A stretch of DNA of 64,000 bases from Clostridium_AD sp964467165 (GTDB lineage: Bacteria > Bacillota > Clostridia > Clostridiales > Clostridiaceae), in contig CAYXOL010000020.1 of assembly GCA_964467165.1 (NCBI GenBank), forward strand, positions 1-64,000. The letters run 5' to 3'. The stretch's first letter is position 1; every line of letters starts with the position of its first letter. The notes under the pieces were generated by a model. That model made no database searches, was not told the origin of the DNA, and was given only the letters and a program-made list of their open reading frames with translations. This document shows, piece after piece, positions 18,419-27,543 of the stretch. Made by a program: the position numbers and the translations under genes.

Positions 18419-21388
18419 ATGTTTGAATTAAAAGAAAATATGCTATCTGAACCACTTAACGATGTGGATTCTATAGATAATTATATTAGCCACTTTAATA
18501 CATGTAAGTTAATAGGTGTGGGTCGCTATAATAAATTTGGAATAGGTAAATTTATACCCATTTATATGAAAGATAAACAAATATTTTATAAAAAAGCAGA
18601 TATAGAACTATTATTAGCATGGAGGTCGCAATTAGCACCAATAAAAGATTTATCATCCTTTTTAAATATTAAGAGTAGTAAACCTATTAAAGCATTTTTA
18701 GAAAAATATTGTTTTAGAATTATTTACGATGGAACACATCCATTTGGTCATGCTCATTTGTATTATTTGGAAGACTTAAATATTATAGAAGACAAACGTA
18801 GAGAAGATATAATTAAAAATGGAGGACGTTCTGAAAATAGTAATAAGCATAATTTAAAACATTTATCGGATGATATCACCTATTATACTCATAATTATGC
18901 TTGTAATATTCTTGGAATAAAATCTCCAAGTAATAAGTTGAAAAAACTAATTTCTTGTTATTATAGTGATAAATTAGTTTTTCACAAAGTTGAAGATGTT
19001 GAAAAATTCTTAAATCTAAAAAAAGAAATAGTTCCAATAAAGAAATTATATAACCCTTTAAACATAAGAAATATATGTAGCATAATAGCCAATTTAAATA
19101 AAATGGGATTTAGAATACTTAACAGTAGTGAACAGCCATTTGGTAAGACAAATTACTATTATAAAATAGACCATGATTCTATTTTGAAAAAATATTTTGA
19201 AGATGCTGATAATAATATGATTGATACGAGTAAATATATTACTTACAAAGATAGTTCAATTTTATTTAGAAAATTCATACCTATAGTTATATTAGCTAAA
19301 TACACAACTAAATACAAAGTGAAAGGTATAGTATGGTTTCTTAGAAAAGATATTGAATTATTTGTTGATTATGAAAAAAATACTATAACAATACCTGAGC
19401 TAATTAAACAACTTAACTGTAACATAGGCGAATTAGCATTAAAGACCTTATTAAAAGAGGAACAAGTTCAAATTATTAAAGCCAATGAACACCCTTTGGG
19501 TACTTCTGATTTAGTGTATAAAATAGAGATAAATAAAATTAGAGATATGGTTGAATTTAGAATCAAAGTTCAGAATGAATCCAATAGATATGCAAAGTAT
19601 CGACTTTTAATATCCAATATTTCAAATAATAAACAGTCTATATCAAAAACATTACAGGATTTTAATGGTTCTTTTATTTTTGAAAGATTTGAGAATAATA
19701 ATAATACTGGTCTTCCACTTACTTTATCTCAAACATATGAGATTATATCAGTCATGCTAAATAAAGATTTTCTTGACTATTCTATTGAAGACACAAACAG
19801 AATACTATCCATTTTATATAATAATGACAATTATACTCAAAGTGTCAAGATAGAATTTATTAATTTTTACAATCATTTATTACAAAGGTATAATATCAAA
19901 GATAAACTACCTTATTCTATAAGTAGAGGAGATATGATTTTATCTAAAAGGAATTCTGAAAGTTACACTCAGATTCAATTAATAAACTTATTTGCTTTGT
20001 TGTATAAAAGTTTAGACGATAGATTATATCTGGATAAAGCTATAGAATTCAAAGTCTGTGCTATGGTGTGGCTATACATGTATTTACATTATGTTACAAT
20101 ATGGAGAGCTGAATCCATAACAAATATTCCTATACCAGACCTGAATATTATAGGTTTTGAAGATGGAGAATCTTTTATTAAGTGGTTAAGAGAACCTTCT
20201 AATACTTTCACTATAGAAATGGGTATTAAAATATGTGATTCAGTAAAAAGACAAGTAGATTCTCTCAATAAAAGAGCAAAAAAAAATAAGCAGTCGTTAG
20301 TATTTGAAGCAGGTCGTCTTATGTCAAGGGGTACAGGTTTATTATTAGCTCTTTGTGAGGCTCATAGACAAATAGTTGAGAAAAATAACAAAAATACAAG
20401 AAAAAATACCGATACAGTAATTACAACATGGGTGCAAGATTACAAAAATTACTATAAATTGTTTGGAGATAAATACGTGGAGATAATTGGAGATACCCCG
20501 TTTTCAAATCTTAGGGCAAATAAAGCCTTTAATAACTATACGCTTAACTACAGCGAAGAAAATGGAGATGGTATTGGCGGACATATATTATCTATTATGA
20601 GAGGTCATGTGGTTAATGTTCAAGGAATATCAAATACAACTCCAATATATGAAACCCGACATGTTGATAATACTATTGAAGCCATAGAGGCTACCTTATT
20701 TGAAAGAGGAACTTTTGGTTTCGCTAAATTTACGTTTTTATCTTTATGTGATAAGACTTTTATGGAAATGGATTCAAAAACTCAAACAAATTTGATAAAT
20801 GAATTACCTTTATCCCCTGCCGAATCTGAATCAGTTGTTAAAGGCGTTTTCACTCAACGTGAAATTATTGTTCATCTCATTACTAAAATGACTTTATCAG
20901 AGCCAGAAGGGATAAAAGAACTACTTAAAGAGTTAGCTTTTGGAGAAACTGTTGCAAAACATAATCACACAAGATGTCTCTTAAAAGCTATGTTGAATAG
21001 TAAAATTGATGATACCAACAAAGAAGATTCATTAGGTATTCTTGAAGATTACAAAGGTTATAGCCTTTGTTTAATGCCAGAATCCGATTACTGTTGCGGA
21101 TGTCCTATGTTAGTTGGAGAAACATACTTCTTATATGAGTTAAATGAGCTTATACAGGATTCTATAAAATCTTTAGCGTCCTGTAGGAGCGAATATGAAC
21201 GTTATATGTATAGTAATATAATATTCAAGTCTTATATGCCAATATTATATGAAGCACAAGAGGTCTTAGGCAGTGATATTATAGATACATTTATGGATAT
21301 AGAAAGTATAGCTGATAGTCTTAATTTATTAGAAAATGAAAACAAAATTCTTTTAAAATTAGAAAGGGGTAATAATGATTGCAGTTAA
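18419..21388 (+). CDS. Large recombinase-module protein with three repeated DNA-binding-like units
   Basis: 989 residues. The N-terminal 370 residues hold three copies of a unit of about 115-130 residues, each with a [P-I-K/P-x-L] helix and ending in a [H/Q-P-F/L-G-x4-L/Y-Y] motif: HPFGHAHLYYLED near 107, QPFGKTNYYYKID near 239, HPLGTSDLVYKIE near 358. Each unit looks like paired helix-turn-helix. The C-terminal 600 residues resemble a degenerate tyrosine recombinase (WRAESI, RGHVVN, TRHVDNTIEA), without a complete catalytic tetrad, and include a CCGCPMLVG Cys cluster near 890 likely to bind zinc. It overlaps the next gene by 14 bases. Probably the partner that positions the active recombinases; function inferred from operon position. 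Confidence 0.6.
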   Translation: MFELKENMLSEPLNDVDSIDNYISHFNTCKLIGVGRYNKFGIGKFIPIYMKDKQIFYKKADIELLLAWRSQLAPIKDLSSFLNIKSSKPIKAFLEKYCFRIIYDGTHPFGHAHLYYLEDLNIIEDKRREDIIKNGGRSENSNKHNLKHLSDDITYYTHNYACNILGIKSPSNKLKKLISCYYSDKLVFHKVEDVEKFLNLKKEIVPIKKLYNPLNIRNICSIIANLNKMGFRILNSSEQPFGKTNYYYKIDHDSILKKYFEDADNNMIDTSKYITYKDSSILFRKFIPIVILAKYTTKYKVKGIVWFLRKDIELFVDYEKNTITIPELIKQLNCNIGELALKTLLKEEQVQIIKANEHPLGTSDLVYKIEINKIRDMVEFRIKVQNESNRYAKYRLLISNISNNKQSISKTLQDFNGSFIFERFENNNNTGLPLTLSQTYEIISVMLNKDFLDYSIEDTNRILSILYNNDNYTQSVKIEFINFYNHLLQRYNIKDKLPYSISRGDMILSKRNSESYTQIQLINLFALLYKSLDDRLYLDKAIEFKVCAMVWLYMYLHYVTIWRAESITNIPIPDLNIIGFEDGESFIKWLREPSNTFTIEMGIKICDSVKRQVDSLNKRAKKNKQSLVFEAGRLMSRGTGLLLALCEAHRQIVEKNNKNTRKNTDTVITTWVQDYKNYYKLFGDKYVEIIGDTPFSNLRANKAFNNYTLNYSEENGDGIGGHILSIMRGHVVNVQGISNTTPIYETRHVDNTIEAIEATLFERGTFGFAKFTFLSLCDKTFMEMDSKTQTNLINELPLSPAESESVVKGVFTQREIIVHLITKMTLSEPEGIKELLKELAFGETVAKHNHTRCLLKAMLNSKIDDTNKEDSLGILEDYKGYSLCLMPESDYCCGCPMLVGETYFLYELNELIQDSIKSLASCRSEYERYMYSNIIFKSYMPILYEAQEVLGSDIIDTFMDIESIADSLNLLENENKILLKLERGNNDCS

Positions 21389-23192
21389 AAAATATGTTGG
21401 AGATAGCCCTATAATAGCGACATCAATTATAGAATTCTCAACAGCTAATGAGGTTGAGGTTATATCTATATTCAATGGGTTCAAAAATAATAAAATAATT
21501 GATGAAACCACTGAGTTTTATGAAGATAAGTGGTTAGTGAAATCAGGTGCAGATAAGCGTACAGTATCATTTATCTTTAGTGAAATTCTTTTTAAAAAGA
21601 TGATAAAAAACGAAAAATTATTTACAAAATATGAAGAATTTATATTAGCAGTAAAAAGCTTTTATTTGTATCAACTAAGTTCATATTCACCAGACACCCT
21701 AAGACATTTTATTAATTCATTTAAAAATTTTATGGTGCAAACGGAGTTTACAAGCACAAAAAAACTCTCTGAAAATTTAAAAAATAATCTTACCTTAATG
21801 GATTTCACACCTTTAATATTAGAATTCTTTATGTATTATGAAGAATTATCTTTTAATGATGACTTATTGGATGAATTAGGAACAACATACATTGACTTTT
21901 TGACTGATAAAAGAGAATCTGATGTTTGCAGAAGAGCCTTACCGACATTTAATACTATGTTCAAATTCAACGACATAATGAAGGAATTTATTAGAACTTC
22001 AATAGATGATACAAGAGAAAAGTTCTTTCCACTCATATTATGGTGGGAAATAACTACTATACTACCACTTAGAAGTAGAGAGTTTACTTTAATTCCTAAA
22101 AATTGTTTATTATTCAAAGATGGCAAATGGCATATAAAGGTATACAGGAGTAAGATAAAAGGAAATCATAATAAAATATATACACATGAATTCAACTCCA
22201 CTTATGAGCTTTCTACTCACCCGATTACTGATGAAATAAAGGGTTTAATAGATGAATATAAGAACCTTGTATCGGATTACGATACTATGGAAAATTATTA
22301 TACTGATGGTGTTGGAGATACCATAGAGAGAGACTTTTTGTTATCTGCAAGGAGCTATTTTAAGTTTAATAGAAATAAGGCCACATATACGATGTACAAA
22401 CATACTGTAGACTATTTTTCCCCTAATTTAGTTAATAAATTATTGAGAAGATTTTTAGTCGAAATTGTATATGGTGAACATAACATAGACATTGTTCCAA
22501 AACAAAAGGATTATACTAATTGTACAGAAGCAATATTTAGTAATTGTATTAATAATATCACTTTGATGGATACAAGGCATTTTGCGATTATGAACATGGT
22601 TTATACAGGGTGTGAACCCAATACTATTCAAAGGATTACAGGACATAAAAGTATCCACACCTCATATAGTTACTATTCTCATGCAGAAGTATTTACAAAT
22701 TGTTATACTGTTTCAATTGCTAAAAAAATGGCCTTTTCAAAGAATTCAGAATTCAAAAATGAAATATTAGATATGGACTTTGAAAGTCTATTTGGTAACG
22801 AAGGAGATGGAAATTTAAGATATAGAGTGGTTAAAGCTAAAAGATTATCTGAAAATATCAATCTGATAGAGTTGGATGATGGGTATTGTTCATATGATAA
22901 GTCTGATTTTATGCCTTGTAAACTCCTTAGAGGGAATCATAGAAGATGTAAATTCTTCTCAGCATATACTGATAAACTATCAACTGTAAGTGAAGAATTA
23001 GAAAAAATATCTATTGAAATAAGTGCTGAAATAGAGACATTAAGGTACTTAGCTATTAATAACAAGAAGATAAAGAACTTTAAAGACCTATATAATGTGT
23101 CTTTAAATAAAATACATTCAAAAGTATTAACTAAATCAGAAATGATTTGTGATTATGTAATAAATGGTATTAATGTAGAAAAACACGAGTAA
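21375..23192 (+). CDS. Tyrosine recombinase, TnpB-like
   Basis: 605 residues. Catalytic domain: LPLRSREFTLIP gives the first Arg near 232, DTRHFAIMNM the His/Arg box near 399, QRITGHKSIHTSY the second His near 421, and YYSH the likely nucleophilic Tyr just after. A C-terminal Cys/His cluster (CSYDKSDFMPCK..HRRCKFF) resembles the zinc-binding tail of Tn554 TnpB. The start ATG lies inside the end of the 989-residue gene, so translation is coupled. Third gene of the module; likely the second active recombinase. Confidence 0.8.
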   Translation: MIAVKKYVGDSPIIATSIIEFSTANEVEVISIFNGFKNNKIIDETTEFYEDKWLVKSGADKRTVSFIFSEILFKKMIKNEKLFTKYEEFILAVKSFYLYQLSSYSPDTLRHFINSFKNFMVQTEFTSTKKLSENLKNNLTLMDFTPLILEFFMYYEELSFNDDLLDELGTTYIDFLTDKRESDVCRRALPTFNTMFKFNDIMKEFIRTSIDDTREKFFPLILWWEITTILPLRSREFTLIPKNCLLFKDGKWHIKVYRSKIKGNHNKIYTHEFNSTYELSTHPITDEIKGLIDEYKNLVSDYDTMENYYTDGVGDTIERDFLLSARSYFKFNRNKATYTMYKHTVDYFSPNLVNKLLRRFLVEIVYGEHNIDIVPKQKDYTNCTEAIFSNCINNITLMDTRHFAIMNMVYTGCEPNTIQRITGHKSIHTSYSYYSHAEVFTNCYTVSIAKKMAFSKNSEFKNEILDMDFESLFGNEGDGNLRYRVVKAKRLSENINLIELDDGYCSYDKSDFMPCKLLRGNHRRCKFFSAYTDKLSTVSEELEKISIEISAEIETLRYLAINNKKIKNFKDLYNVSLNKIHSKVLTKSEMICDYVINGINVEKHE

Positions 23193-23211
23193 AGAAGGTG
23201 GTATTTAGATT

Positions 23212-24003
23212 ATGACCAACAAAAAGCTTGGGAGAAAAGAACGTTTTACTACTGAAAAGTTATCAAGTATAATTGATAGTTACTTTACTAATAACAAAGT
23301 ATATGGTCAAGTTAAGGCAACAAAGATAGCTGAATATGCTGAAAAAGAGCTTGGATATGAGGGGATAAAATATTATCATTTCAATAGAAATTTAGATATT
23401 AAATCTATAATAGATGACGCAAATAACCTATACGAATTTAACACAACAAGTGATAAACAAACATTTATTCCTTTTAATTCTGATAAATTTTTTGATACAT
23501 ATAAAAATGACCCTAAATCTACTAAGATTGTGTTAAGGCAGTTTGCAAACAGATATGAAGAACTTAATTTAAATGTTTTGGATTTAGAAACCTTTAAGTT
23601 AAAGTATGAGGCTAAAATAGAGAGCTTAGAAAATGAAAATAAAAAGCTTAAAGAGAAGTCAAGCGAACTTAGAAATACTAATAAAGGTCTTTCAGAAAAT
23701 TATACAAAACTTAAAAAATTCAAAAAATTTAGTGATAAAGTAGTTATGTTAGCATATTTAAAAGGACAAGGTCTTGTAACAAGTTTAGATGAAGAAAATC
23801 TAAAAATACTTTTAGCTAATTGTAATCTTGTAACCCTTAATGATTCTTTGGTGGTTCACGATACTGAGCCAGAAAATCAACCTGATGAAGACAATGATGA
23901 TACTACGGTTATACAACTTGATGAATATAAGGATAAGGATTCAGAAAATAAAAATGCTGTGAAAAATGTAATGGATATTCTCAATAACCGATTAAAGCGT
24001 TAG
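23212..24003 (+). CDS. TnpC-like accessory protein
   Basis: 263 residues: an N-terminal helix-turn-helix-type region (KATKIAEYAEKELGYEGIKY), a long coiled coil at about residues 125-185 (LENENKKLKEKSSELRNTNK) and an acidic tail (DTEPENQPDEDNDDTT) before a short basic end. This N-terminal DNA-binding plus coiled-coil plan is that of TnpC-type accessory factors, which in Tn554 help orientation and efficiency of transposition. AAGGTGG precedes the ATG; the gene follows the TnpB-like gene by 19 bases. A deleted copy lies at 4354-4663. Confidence 0.7.
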   Translation: MTNKKLGRKERFTTEKLSSIIDSYFTNNKVYGQVKATKIAEYAEKELGYEGIKYYHFNRNLDIKSIIDDANNLYEFNTTSDKQTFIPFNSDKFFDTYKNDPKSTKIVLRQFANRYEELNLNVLDLETFKLKYEAKIESLENENKKLKEKSSELRNTNKGLSENYTKLKKFKKFSDKVVMLAYLKGQGLVTSLDEENLKILLANCNLVTLNDSLVVHDTEPENQPDEDNDDTTVIQLDEYKDKDSENKNAVKNVMDILNNRLKR

Positions 24004-24068
24004 AACTTTAATAATTATTAAAAATAAAATTAGACAATTTAAAGTTTACTTAATAGTGGTCGAAACAA

Positions 24069-24107
24069 AAATATCCAAATAGAAATTTTATTTCTATTTG
24101 GATATTT
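24069..24107. terminator. Bidirectional terminator
   Basis: AAATATCCAAATAGAAAT and its complement form an 18-bp perfect stem with a 3-4-base loop, flanked by A- and T-rich tracts; it lies between the end of the recombinase operon and the convergent XRE gene, overlapping the latter's last codons. Confidence 0.75.
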
Positions 24108-24330
24108 CCTTAAATAAATTCTTATGCTTTATTTTTAAAACTTTAGCAATTGCATATATTTCATAATCAGAAAGCCCTCTTGTCTGACTTTCAATTTTTA
24201 CTATCATAGTCCTATCTATATTTATACCTTGACTATTTAAACGTTCTGCAAGACATCCTTGCGTAATTCCCATTCTTTCTCTGTAAAATTTAATTGTGGG
24301 TCCTAATATATTGCTAATATCTTTTCCCAT
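24094..24330 (-). CDS. XRE-family regulator
   Basis: 78 residues: a single helix-turn-helix domain (IKFYRERMGITQGCLAERLN, then DRTMIVKIESQTRGLSDYEI). Convergent with the recombinase operon and divergent from the 24637/24848 pair. Related 15-base sites at 24355-24369 and 24589-24603, one near each end of the divergent region, are likely operators for this protein, so it probably represses itself and the HTH/nuclease-like pair. Confidence 0.75.
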   Translation of the reverse strand: MGKDISNILGPTIKFYRERMGITQGCLAERLNSQGINIDRTMIVKIESQTRGLSDYEIYAIAKVLKIKHKNLFKEISK

Positions 24331-24354
24331 CTAATCACCCTCTAATATCAAGAC

Positions 24355-24369
24355 GTTCGATAATCGCAC
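24355..24369. promoter_or_regulatory. Candidate XRE operator, site 1
   Basis: GTTCGATAATCGCAC, next to the start of the XRE gene. It matches the reverse complement of site 2 (24589-24603) at 13 of 15 bases. Two inverted copies at the two ends of a divergent promoter region suggest binding by the adjacent regulator. Confidence 0.5.
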
Positions 24370-24588
24370 ACCTTGTATTTTTTTTTATGATTAAAAGGAT
24401 AATAGCATTTCATATTTATGACCTAATTAAATATTATTATTCTCCTGTTTATCAATCAAATAGGAAAACCTCCCATAACAACTTCGGAATTTTTCTTGAA
24501 TATATTATAACATACTATCGTTAATATAATATATCACAGTTGTCTATTTAATAAATGTATTTATCTTGATAAATAGCAAATAATAAAA

Positions 24589-24603
24589 GTGCGGTAATCG
24601 AAC
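24589..24603. promoter_or_regulatory. Candidate XRE operator, site 2
   Basis: GTGCGGTAATCGAAC, about 34 bases before the start of the HTH gene at 24637; inverted relative to site 1. Confidence 0.5.
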
Positions 24604-24636
24604 ATTTATTATTTTTTTGAAAGGAATGATTAAAGG

Positions 24637-24879
24637 ATGGTAGCAAATCAGATTCTTGACATGATAATGGTTAATTCCAGAATAAGTAATGTATTGCTTA
24701 GTAAAATTACAAATATTCACCCTTCATCAATATGCAGATATAGAAGTGACCAACGTAATATGGGAAACCAAAGTTTTGAGAAGATATGTGAAGCATTAGT
24801 TGAATTAGAAGTGAGCAAAAGAACTATAAAGGAGCTGAGGCAGGAATATGAAAATTCAGGGGATAAAAAAGTATTGTGA
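24637..24879 (+). CDS. Small helix-turn-helix protein
   Basis: 80 residues. An HTH-like segment (NVLLSKITNIHPSSICRYRS) is followed by QSFEKICEALVELE, the pattern of XRE/Cro-type DNA-binding domains. GAAAGGAATG lies before the ATG. The last 32 bases overlap the start of the 316-residue gene in another frame, so the pair is coupled and may act as a regulator/effector or antitoxin/toxin couple. Confidence 0.6.
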   Translation: MVANQILDMIMVNSRISNVLLSKITNIHPSSICRYRSDQRNMGNQSFEKICEALVELEVSKRTIKELRQEYENSGDKKVL

Positions 24880-25798
24880 TAAAGAGGGATACATAGTTGA
24901 AATTTTTAGAAATAAGAAGAAGATATTTAAAGATATAATTGGGAGTAATATTAAAGATATTCATTCCCAAGTTAGACTTAATAACAATAAAATTAGAGTC
25001 GACTTAATTGGTGAAGTAGACGAAGGTTCACTGGTATTTATAGAAGTTTCCATAAGAGATAATTGTGTGAAAGATTTTGTGACTCATAGGAAAGAATTAA
25101 TTAACATTTTAGAGATTATTGGAAAAGATAACTTTGCACAGGTAGTCTTAATGTCCCCAAATTTCTTGAATGAAGATATAAAGGATATTGAAAGATTAAT
25201 AGCTTCTTATAACATAAAGGTATATTTTGTATATATACCAATGGAACTGATTTTGAAATTACAAAACCATATAAATATTGGTTTTAACGAAAAAAAGAAA
25301 CTTATATATAATAAATCCACTGTTGGTAAATGTATTAAAGTGACTTCAAGAGTTGTAAATACAGATAAAAAGTTTATATTTCATCTTAATAATGAACAGT
25401 GTGGAAATGATGTTTCTAAGGCTATTTTGAAAGGGTTAAGAGAAGAGGTTTATTGGCATTTAGCAGTACATAGTTATAAAGACCTAACAAAAAATATAAT
25501 AAGAATAGGTACTGGAACATCAGATATTATACTTAATATCTATTGTGGGATAGATGATAGAATAAGGGTTGAAGTTGATTTTGCAAAAAGACTTAATGTA
25601 TTTAGTATTTTTAAGAATAGTATGGCAGATATGTGTGATGAAATTGGAGCCTCAATTGATTTATCTCCTAACAGTTCTAAGATATTTACTGAAATACCCA
25701 TGTTAAAAAACAAGAATATAACAATAGATACAACCATAACTACAGCTAAAGGGTATATAGAATATATTACAAAAATGTATAGAAATATTCAGGTTTAA
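24848..25798 (+). CDS. Nuclease-like protein of the element's right end
   Basis: 316 residues. Residues about 50-75 (KIRVDLIGEVDEGSLVFIEV) have the beta-hairpin layout of PD-(D/E)XK folds with D...E-x-S in place of E-x-K, followed by a helix (FVTHRKELINILEIIG); this is suggestive only. The C-terminal half (RIGTGTSDIILNIYCG, EVDFAKRLNVFSIF) is unassigned. The gene starts inside the HTH gene and ends at a strong terminator. A decayed inverted copy at 16044-16545 shows that it is a regular part of this element family, not random cargo. Function unknown. Confidence 0.45.
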   Translation: MKIQGIKKYCDKEGYIVEIFRNKKKIFKDIIGSNIKDIHSQVRLNNNKIRVDLIGEVDEGSLVFIEVSIRDNCVKDFVTHRKELINILEIIGKDNFAQVVLMSPNFLNEDIKDIERLIASYNIKVYFVYIPMELILKLQNHINIGFNEKKKLIYNKSTVGKCIKVTSRVVNTDKKFIFHLNNEQCGNDVSKAILKGLREEVYWHLAVHSYKDLTKNIIRIGTGTSDIILNIYCGIDDRIRVEVDFAKRLNVFSIFKNSMADMCDEIGASIDLSPNSSKIFTEIPMLKNKNITIDTTITTAKGYIEYITKMYRNIQV

Positions 25799-25868
25799 AG
25801 CTATTTGAATAAATGAATTAAAATTTATTTAAATATAAGAAAAATTATACATTTATAATAATAGTAAA

Positions 25869-25904
25869 AATCGGTTATAGGAAATAATTCTTATAGCCGA
25901 TTTA
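25869..25904 (+). terminator. Rho-independent terminator
   Basis: AAATCGGTTATAGGAA..TTCTTATAGCCGATTTA forms a stem of about 13 bp after the 316-residue gene; an inverted copy of it lies at 16005-16043. Confidence 0.7.
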
Positions 25905-26111
25905 TCTTTACTTATTATTTTTGTTCAAATAGCCTTTCTAATGTGTTTGTATTTCGTCTATATCATTAAGTTTACTTCTAATATTTATAATATCAATATG
26001 TTTGTTTCGTTTATGTTAATTCATAATAAACAAAATAGTCTATACCATATATGGCTTGGCTTTAGATACATTAATATAATAATTTATATTAAATTTATAA
26101 AACAATGCTCC
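25905..26111. mobile_element. Right terminus of the 23 kb insertion
   Basis: AT-rich DNA without a gene between the terminator and the point (about 26111/26112) where helicase coding sequence resumes with CCTACAGTTTTTCTTCAGCA. This must contain the right transposon end. The reading frame happens to be open through part of it, which gives a false start to the helicase 3' part. Confidence 0.6.
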
Positions 26112-27005
26112 CCTACAGTTTTTCTTCAGCAACTTGGGAGAGGGCTAAGAAAGTATAAAGACAAGAAATATGTAAATATACTAGACTTTATAGGTAATTA
26201 TAAAAAGGCGAATTTGATTCCATTCTTCTTGAGTGGGGATTTAAAAGACATTGTAAATAAAGCTAAAGGTGGCAGATTACCTAAGGAAGAAGAATATCCT
26301 GAGGATTGTATAGTAGACTTTGACTTCCAAGTAATTGATATTTTTAAGAAGATGGTAGAGCAGCAAAAGAATATATTTGATCTAGTAGCGGAGGATTTTA
26401 ATAGAATAAAAGAAGACTTAAAAACTAGGCCCAGCAGGCTTCAAATGTATACTTATATGGATGATGATCTTTACAATGTAATAAGATCCAGAGGAGAATT
26501 AAATATCTTTAATGATTATTTAGGATTTTTAAATAAAATAAATGAACTTTTAGAAGAAGAGAAGTTATTTTTAAATACCAAGGCTTATGGATTCTTAAAT
26601 AACATTGAAAAAACCTCCATGACCAAGACTTACAAAATGCCATTACTTTTAGCTTTTTATAATAATGGCAATGTAAATTTAAAAATAGAAGAAGAGAGCA
26701 TTTTCCAAAGCTTTAGAGAATTTTATAATAAACCGTCTAATGCAGTAGATCTTTTGAGGCATGGTTCAACTAAAGACTATAAGAGCTTTAATAAAAAAGA
26801 TTATCTAAGAATTGCAGAAAATCCAATAAAGGCATTTTTAAATTCTGCAAAAGATTTCTTTTACAGAGATAAACTATATTTTTGTTTAAATGATGATTTA
26901 GGTGAACTTAATGAAAATGCTGTATTTGTAGCTCAGTTTAAAGATATTATTGATTATAGGACCAGAAGATTTTACAAGGAAAGACTTGAGAAGTTAGAAA
27001 AATAA
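26112..27005 (+). pseudogene. PLD-nuclease/DEAD helicase, 3' part of the interrupted gene
   Basis: Continues the frame broken at 3050: PTVFLQQLGRGLRKYKDKKY is helicase motif VI (Q-x-x-GR-x-LR), followed by VNILDFIGNYKKANLIPFFL and a helical C-terminal domain of about 250 residues typical of DUF3427-type helicases (SFREFYNKPSNAVDLLRHGS). The gene has no start of its own; the open frame upstream belongs to the transposon end. Followed by a strong terminator. Confidence 0.9.
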
Positions 27006-27017
27006 ATATGATGAATT

Positions 27018-27050
27018 AACCCTCCATAGACAAATGCTATGGAGGGTTTT
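27018..27050. terminator. Bidirectional terminator
   Basis: AACCCTCCATAG pairs with CTATGGAGGGTT around a 7-base loop, with a T-run on the plus side; it separates the helicase 3' part from the convergent MazG-like gene. Confidence 0.8.
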
Positions 27051-27052
27051 GT

Positions 27053-27364
27053 CTAGTCGTAAACTTTTTCAAGGACTATGCCTTTTTCAAAGCCGCCTCT
27101 GGCTTCTTTTTTTTCATTTCTTTTGTTAATTAAATCTTCCTCAGAATATCCAAGAGCACCAGCAAGGCTAAATAAAACTTCCATCACATCAGCAAGTTCT
27201 TCTAGGTTTTTATCTTCCAGGTATTCGGATACTTCTTCGTTTAATTTTGTTTCAAGTAAGGGAAGTAGTTCTTCTTTTTTAGCAGTGTGAATATCAAAGT
27301 TTTTGCCTGTGGCTTCAATGATTTCAGGGATTTTGTCGCGGACTAATTTGTTGTAGATTTTCAT
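27053..27364 (-). CDS. MazG-like nucleotide pyrophosphohydrolase
   Basis: 103 residues. YNKLVRDKIPEIIEATGKNF, then LNEEVSEYLEDKNLEELADVMEVL with the E-x-x-E...E-x-x-D metal-binding helices of the all-alpha NTP pyrophosphatase superfamily (phosphoribosyl-ATP pyrophosphohydrolase-like). These hydrolyse nucleoside triphosphates to monophosphates. AGGTCCCC-type signal: GGAGGTCCCC precedes the ATG on the minus strand. Apparently intact; a broken paralogue lies at 28094-28407. Confidence 0.8.
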   Translation of the reverse strand: MKIYNKLVRDKIPEIIEATGKNFDIHTAKKEELLPLLETKLNEEVSEYLEDKNLEELADVMEVLFSLAGALGYSEEDLINKRNEKKEARGGFEKGIVLEKVYD

Positions 27365-27543
27365 TGTAGGGGACCTCCTTTTGTAATTGGATGATTTTAT
27401 TATAGCATAGGCGGTGGTAAAAGAATTTATTAGCTTTTAATTTCAAATGTGACAGCATTCCCCAAATTTAGCAAGGGAAATGTGATAGAGTAGATTGATG
27501 TAATTTTAAAAAGTAAAATGTAAAATTTTGAAGATGGGTAAAT

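Larger units (their letters stand above)
3051..26111. mobile_element. 23 kb Tn554/RIT-like composite insertion in a helicase gene
   Basis: Bounded by the two halves of one helicase gene (break at about 3050 and 26112). The right part carries the four-gene recombinase module, its XRE-controlled gene pair and terminators; the left and middle hold a broken hsdM, two remnants of related elements and a cargo block of some twelve genes. No terminal inverted repeats were noticed. The presence of two remnants of the same module suggests several rounds of insertion. Exact ends and any core duplication need an empty-site sequence. Confidence 0.75.

Noticed and set aside
25941..26111. N-terminal 57 codons of a long frame that ends in the helicase 3' part
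   Set aside because: Composition is AT-rich and unrelated to the helicase; the coding similarity starts only at 26109, and the earlier part is the transposon end that happens to be open.
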